From Ascidiaceihabitans donghaensis (GTDB lineage: Bacteria > Pseudomonadota > Alphaproteobacteria > Rhodobacterales > Rhodobacteraceae), in the NCBI RefSeq assembly GCF_900302465.1, contig NZ_OMOR01000001.1:1674001-1738000 (forward strand): a DNA stretch of 64,000 nucleotides, given 5' to 3'. The position numbers and the translations under genes are program-made. The notes beneath the pieces are model-generated. The model saw only the letters and a list, made by a program, of their open reading frames with translations, was not told the origin of the DNA and ran no database searches. Below are positions 34,977 through 43,379 of the stretch, piece by piece (positions within the stretch are counted from its first letter, which is position 1; each line of letters starts with the position of its first letter).

Positions 34977-35002
34977 GCCCCGAAACAGTTTTCGGGGCAG
35001 GG
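34977..35002. promoter_or_regulatory. Palindrome before the lysis/head unit (copy 2)
   Basis: Identical 26 bases to 25705-25730, with the same perfect 9-bp dyad. It begins one base beyond the stop of the Mor-like gene and ends 76 bp before the endolysin ATG on the minus strand. No T-run follows. Its site at the middle-to-late transition suggests control of late transcription. Confidence 0.6.
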
Positions 35003-35003
35003 A

Positions 35004-35384
35004 TCAAAGCTTGGGGAAAAGGGGGAGAGGTTCCGGTGGTCGTGGTGCGCCGGTGGGCAACCGCTTCAATGAACCGCGAACCCACACTCTTGAGACATGC
35101 AACTTGCGTGCAATTCGTTCTTTACTCAAGCCCCTTGCCGCCAATGCATGCGCAAGCCACAATTTAGCATTGGGCACATCGGTAGGTGCAAAGTTCATTT
35201 GGGCACAAAGGGCGGTTGCATCTGGCATGCCAAGGAATTGCACCAACTCCGACGATGGTCCAGGCGAGCGCGGAAAAGTCATCTTGGCGCCACCGAACTC
35301 CAACAGAAACTCAACAGCCTTTTCCGGTCCCAAGGCCAATACGTAGGGTTCCACTTGCGCGGTAGGCTTTGGCCAGTTGATCAT
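35004..35384 (-). CDS. Mor-like middle transcription regulator
   Basis: A 126-aa protein that overlaps the GemA-like gene stop by ATGA. The C-terminal half carries a helix-turn-helix: LAHALAARGLSKERIARKLHVSRVWVRGSLKR. It holds the position of Mu Mor, the last gene before the lysis module, which activates the middle promoter. The N-terminal half has VLALGPEKAVEFLLEFGGAK. I infer it controls the late genes, perhaps through the palindromes. A different small HTH protein is possible since sequence similarity to Mor was judged by eye only. Confidence 0.7.
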   Translation of the reverse strand: MINWPKPTAQVEPYVLALGPEKAVEFLLEFGGAKMTFPRSPGPSSELVQFLGMPDATALCAQMNFAPTDVPNAKLWLAHALAARGLSKERIARKLHVSRVWVRGSLKRLPTGAPRPPEPLPLFPKL

Positions 35385-35857
35385 TTGAGCAATCGACGCT
35401 TTGCAGGGGTTTTCTGCATCTCGGTTTGGATGCCTTCCCGCATGCACCAGTCTTTTAGGGCGCGTGTGACATCGTTGATCTGTCCCGCGTCGCGCAGGCT
35501 ATCAATGTCGAACGGGACGGACTGCCATTTGTTCTCAAAACGCGACCGGACGAAAGCATTCAGACCATCGCGACCAGGGCTTTTCAGCTTTTCTGCATCG
35601 CCCAGCAGCGTCCACAGAACATGGACGTATCGCAGATCGGCGCGCGGAGCGGGTTTGTGGCGCTTGCCCTTTGTGCTCGAACCAGTCCAGCCGTCTGCCT
35701 CTAAGCGCGATATAACTGCCTTTAAATCGGTCTCGGTCATGTCCGACATGGATGCTTTTTTGGTCACGGCCAACTGGATGTCGTGGCGGGTTTCCTGATC
35801 GTAACCAAGCTGGCCACAAGCTACATGGATTTTGCGTTGCAATGCGCGCTTGCTCAT
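35381..35857 (-). CDS. GemA-like protein (DUF1018, Mu gp16)
   Basis: A 158-aa protein with the DUF1018 layout: KRALQRKIHVACGQLGYDQETRHDIQLAV, a DLKAVISRLEADGW hinge, YVHVLWTLLGDAEKL and a C-terminal INDVTRALKDWCMREGIQ. GemA of Mu affects host gene expression and DNA topology. The ATG at 35857 overlaps the upstream DUF3164 end closely, so the long N-terminal extension is spurious. Confidence 0.88.
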   Translation of the reverse strand: MSKRALQRKIHVACGQLGYDQETRHDIQLAVTKKASMSDMTETDLKAVISRLEADGWTGSSTKGKRHKPAPRADLRYVHVLWTLLGDAEKLKSPGRDGLNAFVRSRFENKWQSVPFDIDSLRDAGQINDVTRALKDWCMREGIQTEMQKTPAKRRLLK

Positions 35858-35861
35858 TTGC

Positions 35862-36521
35862 CTATGCCTTTGCCATGTCGATCGGGACTGCGGACCAGGG
35901 TCCATCAAACGCGTCGCGCCGATAGCAGCGAATGTAGGTTTTTGACCCGACGACACGCTGTGCGTCACGAATGGCCTTCATGCCGCGCTGCCAGCGTTCG
36001 TCTTCGATGTCGAGCTTGGTTAGTTTGATCAGCTCTGACCGATTGACCTTGCCTTCGACCTCGGTTTGAAACGCGCTGTTGACGATGGCGCGGATCTCGG
36101 GCCGTGCATCTGACGCCCAATCATTGACGCACTCGTCGACCAATGCTTTGGCGATCTGAAGTTCCGGCCCAAAATCAATGTGGTCACTGATACGCACTTC
36201 CACGCGGAACAGCCGGTCAATGCTGAAAAAGGTTTTGTTGCCGCGTTTGCCACCGATCGATGTATCGTATTCCTGTGCAAGCAGGGCTTCGAAATCATCC
36301 AGGTCGCTGACCACGTGTTCTTTCAAGCGGCTGATCTGATCTGAGGCCGCAATCCAAAAGCCAAGGATCTTGCGAACAACTTCGTCTTGCAACAGATCTT
36401 GCGGTTTGATCGTTTCAACAGGATCCAGGCCGCCTTCGCCGTTGTTCATATAGACGTTGTCATCAACGATCCGTTTTCCGTCCGGAATCGTCGCAGGTTT
36501 GAAAAGGCTTTGTTCAGTCAT
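35862..36521 (-). CDS. DUF3164 family phage protein
   Basis: A 219-aa protein with typical DUF3164 content: LKEHVVSDLDDFEALLAQEY, then GGKRGNKTFFSIDRLFRVEV, LQIAKALVDECVNDWA and VNRSELIKLTKLDIEDERWQ. Such genes sit in the early region of Mu-like phages between transposition and gemA genes. Biochemical role unknown. Confidence 0.87.
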   Translation of the reverse strand: MTEQSLFKPATIPDGKRIVDDNVYMNNGEGGLDPVETIKPQDLLQDEVVRKILGFWIAASDQISRLKEHVVSDLDDFEALLAQEYDTSIGGKRGNKTFFSIDRLFRVEVRISDHIDFGPELQIAKALVDECVNDWASDARPEIRAIVNSAFQTEVEGKVNRSELIKLTKLDIEDERWQRGMKAIRDAQRVVGSKTYIRCYRRDAFDGPWSAVPIDMAKA

Positions 36522-36862
36522 AACGTTGGTTCCTTTGTCATTGAGGGGTGAACTCCCCCCAAAAGGCCGTTCTCGATCAGCTTTGCAGCCATCTCTGAAG
36601 GCGTCTTTCCCTTTGCGGCGGCCGCAGTCGCCAACATCGAAAATAGGCGCACAGGAACGACGACTTGTTGTGCCAATGGCTCTGGCTCATTTGCGGGGCC
36701 GCGTCGTGATTTGATGAAGTGAGGGATTTCGATGCCACGTTTTCGAGCGCTGCTAATGCATTGGTGAACATTGGCGGGATCGATGCACAATTGGTGCGCT
36801 ATTTCAGCAGGGCGGACGCGTTGCAGGGCAAGAGCGATGATCTTGTCAGATTGGACGCTCAT
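36518..36862 (-). CDS. Small HTH protein, early phage region
   Basis: A 114-aa protein beginning MSVQSDKIIALALQRVRPAEIAH..., with a helix-turn-helix in VRPAEIAHQLCIDPANVHQC and a second helical part ending LIENGLLGGV. It overlaps both neighbours by ATGA. Likely a DNA-binding early regulator; not assigned to a family. Confidence 0.65.
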   Translation of the reverse strand: MSVQSDKIIALALQRVRPAEIAHQLCIDPANVHQCISSARKRGIEIPHFIKSRRGPANEPEPLAQQVVVPVRLFSMLATAAAAKGKTPSEMAAKLIENGLLGGVHPSMTKEPTL

Positions 36863-37236
36863 TCGTCTGTCTCCCCATCAAAGCGGGCGCAGGCACGGCA
36901 CGCCCGAAACATAAGCAAATTAACCGGCGAAGAGGACACCACGCGCTGCGCTGCGCGTTTTTGCCAGCCAAAGCACTTGCCAGTATCGATCCATCCAAGG
37001 CTCGGACAATCAACATCCGTTGGCATAAGGATTGCACGAACAGCCTTTTCCATCGTCGCTGTGGATGCAGGGTATTTGTTGCGAATGATCTGGCTAACCG
37101 CACCACCGGTGTATCCGATGGTTTTGGCCACAGTGTTTTGGGAATTGACGCGATCGCATTCTTTGACAATCGCGCACACCCAATCTGGCACAACGTTGCC
37201 CCAAGCCTCGGTCGCAATTTCCATGCGTTGGCTCAT
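36859..37236 (-). CDS. HTH regulator with C-terminal Cys motif
   Basis: A 125-aa protein. A Cro-type HTH lies in NTVAKTIGYTGGAVSQIIRN. The C-terminal part carries regularly spaced cysteines (VDCPSLG, TGKCFGWQ, FRACRACARF), a layout seen in Mu-like phage regulators and possibly metal binding. It overlaps the upstream gene by ATGA. Role inferred as early or middle regulation. Confidence 0.72.
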   Translation of the reverse strand: MSQRMEIATEAWGNVVPDWVCAIVKECDRVNSQNTVAKTIGYTGGAVSQIIRNKYPASTATMEKAVRAILMPTDVDCPSLGWIDTGKCFGWQKRAAQRVVSSSPVNLLMFRACRACARFDGETDE

Positions 37237-37796
37237 AAGAACACCCCTTCGACATGGACCACTTTGTTCAAGTTGTGATCGACAAGCACCGTTGTGTGTT
37301 TTGGTTCCGGGGGGATGGGGCCTGTGTTTTTGACCAGCCTGTAAACCGGCATACGCCCGCTCTCCGGCATGGCTTTACGGGCAAAAACCAGATGCCCTGC
37401 ATTGCGTAACAGTTCGCAGTAGTCGCTGATAAAACTTTCAGTGATTTCAGGACGGCTCACCACAATGCCTGCCAGCAGATCGGTCACGACAAATTCTCTG
37501 GTCAAGCGAATGGCGGCCCAGACAGCGCCGTGATTACTCATTCGTTTTTCCAAACTGTCTTGCAAAAGCCATGCAACTGAAAACGACGTATAGTGGACCA
37601 CGTTTCCAACGCTGTGATGGATGCGGAAAAGGCCTTGCCTGAACATTTTTGAAGTCACCACGCGAAGGCCGTCACCTGGCATGCCTGTGATCTTGGCGAC
37701 ATCGGCGTGACAGAAGCTGTCCAGGTCTTTGACCGCGTCCCAGACGATCTTCTCCGTTTGGTTTTTTGAACGGAAGCGTTTCAGACGTTTCTGCAT
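37233..37796 (-). CDS. Hypothetical early phage protein with winged-helix-like N-terminus
   Basis: A 187-aa protein starting MQKRLKRFRSKNQTEKIVWD, overlapping the MuB-like stop. Residues ~20-75 (DSFCHADVAKITGMPGDGLR, VVTSKMFRQGLFRIHHSVG) look like a winged helix; a second such repeat (SFISDYCELLRNAGHLVFAR) follows. It may bind DNA with the transposition proteins. No family recognised. Confidence 0.65.
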   Translation of the reverse strand: MQKRLKRFRSKNQTEKIVWDAVKDLDSFCHADVAKITGMPGDGLRVVTSKMFRQGLFRIHHSVGNVVHYTSFSVAWLLQDSLEKRMSNHGAVWAAIRLTREFVVTDLLAGIVVSRPEITESFISDYCELLRNAGHLVFARKAMPESGRMPVYRLVKNTGPIPPEPKHTTVLVDHNLNKVVHVEGVFL

Positions 37797-38542
37797 CACA
37801 GGCCCTTTCTTGGCAGAGGGGCTTCGCCGCGCAGGAATGGTGCATCGCCCCATGCGTCCAGCGTCATGGATGGGGCGCCTTGCAAAACGGCAGTTTCTTC
37901 AACGAATGAAAGATCTACACTGATCCGGCGTGTGCGCCCGACGTTGATGTCCACAATGTGTTGAAGCAAAGCGTCATCGATCTGCACCTTGGGTGCATAG
38001 ACTTTGGCGAGTTCCTTGGCGTCTTCGAGATCTGAGGGCTGGGCGGCTTTCCAGTCCAGAATGCGGCCATCGACCAGTTCCCATTTACGCAGCTTTTGCG
38101 GCAAGTCTTCCATGCCGATCAAAACCACCGGCATGGAACTTCCATCGTGAAAGTCACGGATCATCTGGATCATTCCGCGATCAACGGCATAGTCGGCTTC
38201 GTCAATGACAAGTGTGCGGCCCGATGTCGAAAGATGTGTGTTCACCTCTTGCTGCAGGTCGGGAATTGTCAGGCGCGGCGTGACCATCACACCAAGTTCC
38301 TGACAGATCGCTTTCAACAGGGTTTTGCGGGTCCATGTGTCCTGAACCGAGACATGAATAATATCCAAGGTGAGTGCGGCGTGGATCGCAGCAAAAGTTT
38401 TCCCGTAACCTGTTGGCCCGTAGAAAACGCCCATGCCGGGTAAGTTTGGCGGGCGGTTTTCCAATCGGTTTATCAACAAATTGAACTCCGCCACATTGCG
38501 CAGCGGCCGAACCCTGTTGCCTAGTTTCATGGTCTGTGTCAT
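37796..38542 (-). CDS. MuB-like transposition ATPase
   Basis: A 248-aa AAA+ ATPase right after the transposase. Walker A is GPTGYGKTFAAIH, Walker B is TLVIDEADYAVDRG, and a sensor-like VLIGMEDLPQKLRKW follows. MuB-family proteins bind DNA, choose targets and stimulate the transposase. Mu MuB has an N-terminal HTH; here the N-terminal ~30 residues are short, so target selection may differ. Confidence 0.88.
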   Translation of the reverse strand: MTQTMKLGNRVRPLRNVAEFNLLINRLENRPPNLPGMGVFYGPTGYGKTFAAIHAALTLDIIHVSVQDTWTRKTLLKAICQELGVMVTPRLTIPDLQQEVNTHLSTSGRTLVIDEADYAVDRGMIQMIRDFHDGSSMPVVLIGMEDLPQKLRKWELVDGRILDWKAAQPSDLEDAKELAKVYAPKVQIDDALLQHIVDINVGRTRRISVDLSFVEETAVLQGAPSMTLDAWGDAPFLRGEAPLPRKGL

Positions 38543-38615
38543 TTTGTCTCCAGCTTTTTGCTAAGCCGTCGCCGTTGGGTTCCAAGTCAAGGCGGCGGCT
38601 CTTTCGTTTCTGCGA

Positions 38616-40739
38616 CTACCCTGCGTCGCCTTCGCGCTTATGTTCGCGCATGGTCATCATCATTTTGAATTCGGGGTGCTCTTTGTAAGACAGCCACCAT
38701 TTGGCTTCTGCCTCACCGATGTCTTTGCCCGCCTCGGAGCGTTCCAGAATATCCAAAGCTTCTTGAAAACGGCCCTCTGGGGTCTGACGGTTGGTTTTAG
38801 GCTTGGCCTTTTCCGCAGCAGTATTCATTTGCACAACCATCGCTTCGCGCGTGGCTTGAACCTGTGGATCCTGAACAGACGTTGCGGCCTTGCGCTTGGA
38901 CACGCGGTTCGCATTGAATTGAATGGGGGCCACGACTTTGGCATCCAGCTTGTCCGACGATGCTGGCGCGGTTGCATCCAGTTTGGCGGCAAGGTCGCTG
39001 GTTGGGATCGTGGCATGCGCTGCTGCGAGGTCTTTCTCTGCGCGGCGAATACGGGAGCGTTTCTTGGCCTGCGATTTCGCACCGACAATGTCGAAAAAAC
39101 CAACAGCTTGCTGGCATTCAGCAAACCCAAGGTGTTCACCTGTTTTGGAATATAGGTGCACTCCGGCATGCAAGTCTTCTGGATCAAACCGTGCCACCAC
39201 TTCCGTGCCGGCCAACTGAGACATCCATGTCGAATGGTAGACATTGCCCTGGAACTTCATCGACCCGTTGCTTGCATGTAGTTTGCCCAGATGTTGACCC
39301 ATCATCCAAAGGCGGCGCTGTTCTTCGGTCGCCTTCTGGATCGCAGCGGTGGCGTAGCTTTCGGCAAACGTATCATCAAAGGAGCGCCCGTTGGCAGTTG
39401 GGTTCAACCGGCCTTGTCGCGCGTTGTGTTCTGCAAAGCGTTCTTCGACCACACGTAAGAACGTCTCCAATGGAATGGCGCGGCTTTGGTAGTTTTCCGG
39501 TTTGGCTGTGGGTTTGTTGCCGACATATGCGCCTTCAAACCGAACGTCTTTTGCCATGTCGCTGGCAAAGTCACGAAAGCCCCGCTCAATGGGTTTGGCC
39601 TGACCGTGTGCTGGGGTGGCCCAGTGTAGTTTCACTCCCAGCAATGGTAAAACGCCCAGCGGATCATCTTCGCGGACCTTGAAGCGGAAACGGGTAGGGG
39701 CCCCGCCCGTCATCCACTTGTTTGCAAATTCGCGTCCGTTGTCGAAAAGGCAATGGCGCGGGATGCCCCATTGTTCGATCAATTCGCCGAAGGCTGCCAT
39801 GACCATGACCTTGTTCGGATCATGATCAACACGCCAAGACAGCATTTTGTTGGAATAGAGGTCTTGGAACGCGACGATTTGAGGGCGATCTATGGTGCCA
39901 TCGGGCCATTCAACAAAAACATCGATCTTGTGGCAGTCGGCGTTCACGCCTTCCAAAGCCGTCATTGTGCTGCGGTCGCGGATTTGGGCGGGGAAACAGC
40001 GCTGCAAACCGGCTTCGCCCTGACGGCGATAGACCATCGTAACCCGAGGCACTTCACGCTCAATGTGGCGCCATGCTGTGCGTTCTTTTAGTGTGGCCCA
40101 CCCTTCGGCTGTCGCCATGCGCATCACGTCGCGGTAACACTGTTTGAACGTAGGCTGTTCCAAGCGTAAATAGAGGCTCTTTAAATGCTCTATAAACGTG
40201 CGTTTATCGGCGCTGGTTTGGGCAGGGCGCTTGGCCAACGTGTGGCGTGGCGCAAGGTAGGCAAGCCGATCTTCAACGGCCACACCTTCGACCATGGCCA
40301 ACCAGTTGAACACGCTGCGGGGGCTGACGCCAAATGTCTCGGAAACCGTGTTGACTGCGACAGCTTGCGTTGTGCCGGCCGCGCGTAGAACTTCAACTTC
40401 GCATAGGATCGCAAGGCGGGTTTCTGCTTTGGCTTTGGCCTTGGCGCTAAGCTTGTCGTAAACTGTCCAGGCCTCCCCGCGATCAAACCGGACTTCGGGC
40501 GCGTCCACTGCTTCCTTCAACAGCTTGCGTTGCGCAACCTCGGGCAACACGCTCCAATGATACTGCCAGCCGCCACCGCGACCTTTGCGGCGACGGGCGC
40601 AGCCAGGGCGAGTACGCCAGCCTTCTTGTTCAGCCTTCAGGTTCACGCCACGCTTGCTGCCAGGCATGCCGGGCAGACGCGCCTCAACGAGCGCGTCAGC
40701 AGTCCACCACAGTGTGTTGGGTTCAATCGCGCGGGTCAT
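38616..40739 (-). CDS. Mu-type DDE transposase (MuA-like)
   Basis: A 707-aa transposase. The N-terminal part has HTH DNA-binding domains (TLWWTADALVEARLPGMPGS, ATTQAVAVNTVSETFGVSP-like). The catalytic core shows the DDE triad at Asp268 (NADCHKIDVFVEW), Asp333 (LFDNGREFANKWM) and Glu385 (AKPIERGF), at nearly the numbering of MuA (269/336/392). A typical TGGAPTRFRFKVREDDPLG segment lies between them. The C-terminal ~150 residues are Ala/Lys-rich and probably contact MuB. It drives integration and replicative transposition. Confidence 0.95.
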   Translation of the reverse strand: MTRAIEPNTLWWTADALVEARLPGMPGSKRGVNLKAEQEGWRTRPGCARRRKGRGGGWQYHWSVLPEVAQRKLLKEAVDAPEVRFDRGEAWTVYDKLSAKAKAKAETRLAILCEVEVLRAAGTTQAVAVNTVSETFGVSPRSVFNWLAMVEGVAVEDRLAYLAPRHTLAKRPAQTSADKRTFIEHLKSLYLRLEQPTFKQCYRDVMRMATAEGWATLKERTAWRHIEREVPRVTMVYRRQGEAGLQRCFPAQIRDRSTMTALEGVNADCHKIDVFVEWPDGTIDRPQIVAFQDLYSNKMLSWRVDHDPNKVMVMAAFGELIEQWGIPRHCLFDNGREFANKWMTGGAPTRFRFKVREDDPLGVLPLLGVKLHWATPAHGQAKPIERGFRDFASDMAKDVRFEGAYVGNKPTAKPENYQSRAIPLETFLRVVEERFAEHNARQGRLNPTANGRSFDDTFAESYATAAIQKATEEQRRLWMMGQHLGKLHASNGSMKFQGNVYHSTWMSQLAGTEVVARFDPEDLHAGVHLYSKTGEHLGFAECQQAVGFFDIVGAKSQAKKRSRIRRAEKDLAAAHATIPTSDLAAKLDATAPASSDKLDAKVVAPIQFNANRVSKRKAATSVQDPQVQATREAMVVQMNTAAEKAKPKTNRQTPEGRFQEALDILERSEAGKDIGEAEAKWWLSYKEHPEFKMMMTMREHKREGDAG

Positions 40740-41614
40740 GCAGTTCTCCGCGTGGTAAAGGCCGTGGGAGCTTCTTCAGAGGCGTCTGTCATTAACTCGG
40801 CAAGCTGCGTCCCGTATTCTTCAACAAAGCGGCGCTTGGCGGCCATGGGCGCACGAGCAAAAGCGTCGGCAAGCTTGGTGAACTTCTTGTCCGCATCCGA
40901 TTTTAGGGCATCGCCAGGCTTCGCCTTGGCGTCACTCAGGGCTTTGGCGGCGGACTTCGCAGTGCCTTCGCTGAGAGCTTTGACAACGATGTCTTGATCC
41001 GCCGAGCTGGTCAGCTTGGCAATAGTTTGCAAATCAGAGCGCGTGACGCGGGCAGGGGCCAAGCGCAGGGCCTCAATATGGTCATTTGTGAGGCGTTTGG
41101 CTGCAGATACAATACGGCGAACATTCCGTTCTGATTGACCCATTTGCGCGGCTGTTGAGGTCACAAAGGATGCAACGGCCAAATTGTCCGTTGCATTCCA
41201 ACGCGCGTTTGCACCAGCAATTCCTTGCTTCTTTTCAGGGTGAATTTTGTAGAAAACGCGCTCGCGCTCACACAGAAACACAGCCTCATCAAGCGGCACC
41301 AAATTCGTGTGGGTAAGATTGTCGTCAATCTCGGCCATCGTCGCCCAGTCGTCGGTGCAATCCCAAACCTTGCAGGCAATCTTATGACGCCCCAAACGAC
41401 GAAACGCCTCAATGCGGTGACCGCCGGCGATCAGGAACAAACGGTTCTCGCGGTGGCGGATCTTGCGCACATGGATTTCCGCCTGCAGTCCGATTTCCTC
41501 AATGGAGTGCATAAGGCTTTCAATCGACGCCTCTGAAAACGGGCGCAACCGGTCCGTGACCTTGATCGCGTCAATGTCGATCTCGGTGGTTGCGAGAAGC
41601 TTTGCAGGGGCCAT
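40736..41614 (-). CDS. ParB/Srx nuclease-like domain protein
   Basis: A 292-aa protein. The N-terminal ~110 residues are a ParB-like domain (IDAIKVTDRLRPFSEASIES, LFLIAGGHRIEAFRRLGRHK), then a KorB/Noc-like HTH region (SFVTSTAAQMGQSERNVRRI) and an Ala/Lys-rich tail. It is placed just upstream of the transposase, with ATGA overlap. ParB-like proteins occur early in several Rhodobacterales Mu-like phages; function there is unknown. Confidence 0.82.
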   Translation of the reverse strand: MAPAKLLATTEIDIDAIKVTDRLRPFSEASIESLMHSIEEIGLQAEIHVRKIRHRENRLFLIAGGHRIEAFRRLGRHKIACKVWDCTDDWATMAEIDDNLTHTNLVPLDEAVFLCERERVFYKIHPEKKQGIAGANARWNATDNLAVASFVTSTAAQMGQSERNVRRIVSAAKRLTNDHIEALRLAPARVTRSDLQTIAKLTSSADQDIVVKALSEGTAKSAAKALSDAKAKPGDALKSDADKKFTKLADAFARAPMAAKRRFVEEYGTQLAELMTDASEEAPTAFTTRRTA

Positions 41615-41961
41615 CAGATCACCCCTTCGTTTTCGAGGGTGATCAGTTCGATGGCGCGGTCGATCACACCGTTGCCCAGCAAGATCATCGCTTGTGCAGG
41701 CAGGATGCTTTCGGCTTCAAACAACTGACGTGACAACACGATCAGCTCTTCACGATCTTCGTCAGCAATCGGACCGTGGCCCTGATCAGCAATGTGCTGC
41801 GTCAAACTTTGGAATTCACGACGCAGTTTGGCGTAGGTACGGACCTCGGATTTGAAGGCTTCCAGCCGCTCGACAGAGGAGACCGGTTGCGCGTTAACGG
41901 GATCCGAAACGCGAACCGCTTGAACGGGGATGTATGTTCGGTGTGTTGCAGGCCTGGACAT
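41614..41961 (-). CDS. Hypothetical early phage protein
   Basis: A 115-aa helical protein starting MSRPATHRTYIPVQAVRVSD. The central part (LEAFKSEVRTYAKLRREFQS) and the acidic ADEDREELIVLSRQLFEAES suggest a coiled coil. It overlaps the gene on each side by TGATG or TAATG. No family recognised. Confidence 0.68.
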   Translation of the reverse strand: MSRPATHRTYIPVQAVRVSDPVNAQPVSSVERLEAFKSEVRTYAKLRREFQSLTQHIADQGHGPIADEDREELIVLSRQLFEAESILPAQAMILLGNGVIDRAIELITLENEGVI

Positions 41962-42212
41962 TACAGCGCCACCGGTTGTGATTTCTGGCGGCACCGATCG
42001 CACATGCGATGATGTGCGCCTTGGCTGTGGAACATCGTAGGGCAGCACATACATTTGCGCTTAGCTGTTTCAGGCTGTTCGGGATCCCGTTTGTTGAGCT
42101 GTCGCAGCTTCTGGGCTGCACGTTCGCGCTTCACAAACGGACCACCTATGGTTTCTCCATCGGCGTCTTTGACAGCGAAACAATCGCCAACCGGTGCAAT
42201 GTGAAAACTCAT
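41961..42212 (-). CDS. Small zinc-ribbon-like early phage protein
   Basis: An 83-aa protein with a good TAGGAG ribosome-binding site. N-terminal GDCFAVKDADGETIGGPFVK precedes a Lys/Arg-rich linker and a C-terminal four-Cys zinc finger (KCMCCPTMFHSQG, HHRMCDRCRQ). It is likely a small DNA- or protein-binding early factor. Confidence 0.75.
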   Translation of the reverse strand: MSFHIAPVGDCFAVKDADGETIGGPFVKRERAAQKLRQLNKRDPEQPETAKRKCMCCPTMFHSQGAHHRMCDRCRQKSQPVAL

Positions 42213-42511
42213 GACAAAATAACTCCTAAAAACAGACCTGTAAACAGGATGACAAACAGGGCCAACGCACCGATCAAGTCGCCTAGAAAGGGGCCTGCGA
42301 TGGCGAGAAAACGGGAAAAGCCGCGCGGCGCGTCAGCGGCAGACGGTGGCACGGCCGCGCGGCCCTCTCGACCAAGCGCGGGGGTGGGGTCACGCTCGGG
42401 AGAAGGGGAATAAAAAGGCGCGGACGGGGGACATGATCCGCCCGCGCAAGTGGCCGACCCTCTACCCAAGGCAGTAGGGATCAACGAGGTGTCGGCGGTT
42501 CGGGAGTTCAA
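42209..42511 (-). CDS. Possible small membrane protein, TTG start
   Basis: A 100-aa ORF overlapping both neighbours by 4 bp. The first 60 residues are low-complexity (Pro, Ser, Gly, Arg) and look non-coding, but the end has a clear hydrophobic helix (LIGALALFVILFTGLFLGVI). Translation would need a TTG start. A shorter real gene may lie inside. Confidence 0.35.
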   Translation of the reverse strand: MNSRTADTSLIPTALGRGSATCAGGSCPPSAPFYSPSPERDPTPALGREGRAAVPPSAADAPRGFSRFLAIAGPFLGDLIGALALFVILFTGLFLGVILS

Positions 42512-42783
42512 TTTCTGTCTCCGATCACAGGTGCCGATGCGCGTTCGATTCTCCTGCTTGGGAAAAGCTTCGAGACACGTTCCTGCCGCTCTGCTTCAAG
42601 CTGCACAGAAAGTTTAGCCAATTTTTTTAACGCGTCGGCATCTCCTTCATCACGACGTAGAAGTTGGTCAGCCTTGCGACTGTTCTTGAATGCACGACCG
42701 GAGATTGTTGAAGCACTGATCCCGAATTCTTTGGACAGGCGTTCAAGTTCGATAGTGACCGGGTTTTTGATTTGGGTGCTCAT
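42508..42783 (-). CDS. Early phage DNA-binding protein (Ner-position)
   Basis: A 91-aa basic, helical protein that is the first gene of the leftward early operon, divergent from the repressor. LERLSKEFGISASTISGRAF is a helix-turn-helix candidate, followed by a Lys/Arg-rich coiled region. It holds the Ner place of Mu. Its ATG lies only a few bases after a promoter-like CATAAG, so translation may be leaderless. Confidence 0.7.
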   Translation of the reverse strand: MSTQIKNPVTIELERLSKEFGISASTISGRAFKNSRKADQLLRRDEGDADALKKLAKLSVQLEAERQERVSKLFPSRRIERASAPVIGDRN

Positions 42784-42915
42784 ACGTCCTTATGTGGACA
42801 AAAGACCACATAAGTCAAGCGTTATGTCCACACATTTGTGGCTTTTTGACCAAACTTGTTGGTCTGGTTTACCTTACCTTGCAAGTGGTCAATTGACCAC
42901 ATTATAGAGAACCCG
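42784..42915. promoter_or_regulatory. Divergent repressor/early promoter region with four operator-like dyads
   Basis: Between the divergent genes lie CTTATGTGG...CCACATAAG (42789-42814), TGTCCACACATTTGTGG (42825-42841), GACCAAACTTGTTGGTC (42848-42864) and the perfect palindrome GTGGTCAATTGACCAC (42885-42900). Rightward, TTGCAA (42879) and TATAGA (42903) are 18 bp apart with the palindrome between them. Leftward, TTGACT and CATAAG are 18 bp apart around the first dyad. Both -10 boxes end 5-7 nt before the ATG, so both mRNAs may be leaderless. A second leftward TATAAT overlaps the rightward -10. Confidence 0.75.
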
Positions 42916-43245
42916 ATGACTGAGAATCCGATCGCTAGACGAATTCAGATAATTCTGGATCAAAAGAATATAAGTAGACGTTCTTTAGCGATGGAAGCAG
43001 GTGTGTCTTACGATCGGTTGAATGGTCTATTCAAACGTCCGCAAGCAAAGCTGAATGGCGGTGATCTTATAAAGATATCGCGTTTTTTGGAGACGACACC
43101 TGAATACCTTAACGATGGCGGCGACTTTCCAAACGAGCGTGACTCTCTTCGTCGGGAAGCCGGTCGACAATTAGATCTTCTAACAGAGGCAGAGCTTCGT
43201 GCATTGTTAGCTGGGATACGGCTGACAACCGCTGATCGCCAATAG
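42916..43245 (+). CDS. Phage repressor (HTH, cI/c-like)
   Basis: A 109-aa HTH_3/XRE-type protein transcribed away from the early operon. The HTH is in ISRRSLAMEAGVSYDRLNGLF; then LKNGGDLIKIS-like LNGGDLIKISRFLETTPEYL. No peptidase domain is present, so induction would not go through RecA-type self-cleavage. The ATG begins about 7 nt after the -10 box. The C-terminal half is helical (LRREAGRQLDLLTEAELRAL). Probable master repressor, binding the palindromes upstream. Confidence 0.8.
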   Translation: MTENPIARRIQIILDQKNISRRSLAMEAGVSYDRLNGLFKRPQAKLNGGDLIKISRFLETTPEYLNDGGDFPNERDSLRREAGRQLDLLTEAELRALLAGIRLTTADRQ

Positions 43246-43379
43246 GCAATTTGTTGACCTGTTCAAGTCTCGCTACCAAGTCTTGCAAACTCGCCATAAA
43301 TTACTACCTGAAATGCATTCAATCTATAGTTGATACTTGTCGTCAATTGGTTGTGCTTGTCTATTGCAATAACCGTTCC

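Noticed and set aside
43109-43297. Reverse 62-codon ORF over the repressor end
   Set aside because: It mostly overlaps the repressor frame antisense and has no family match.
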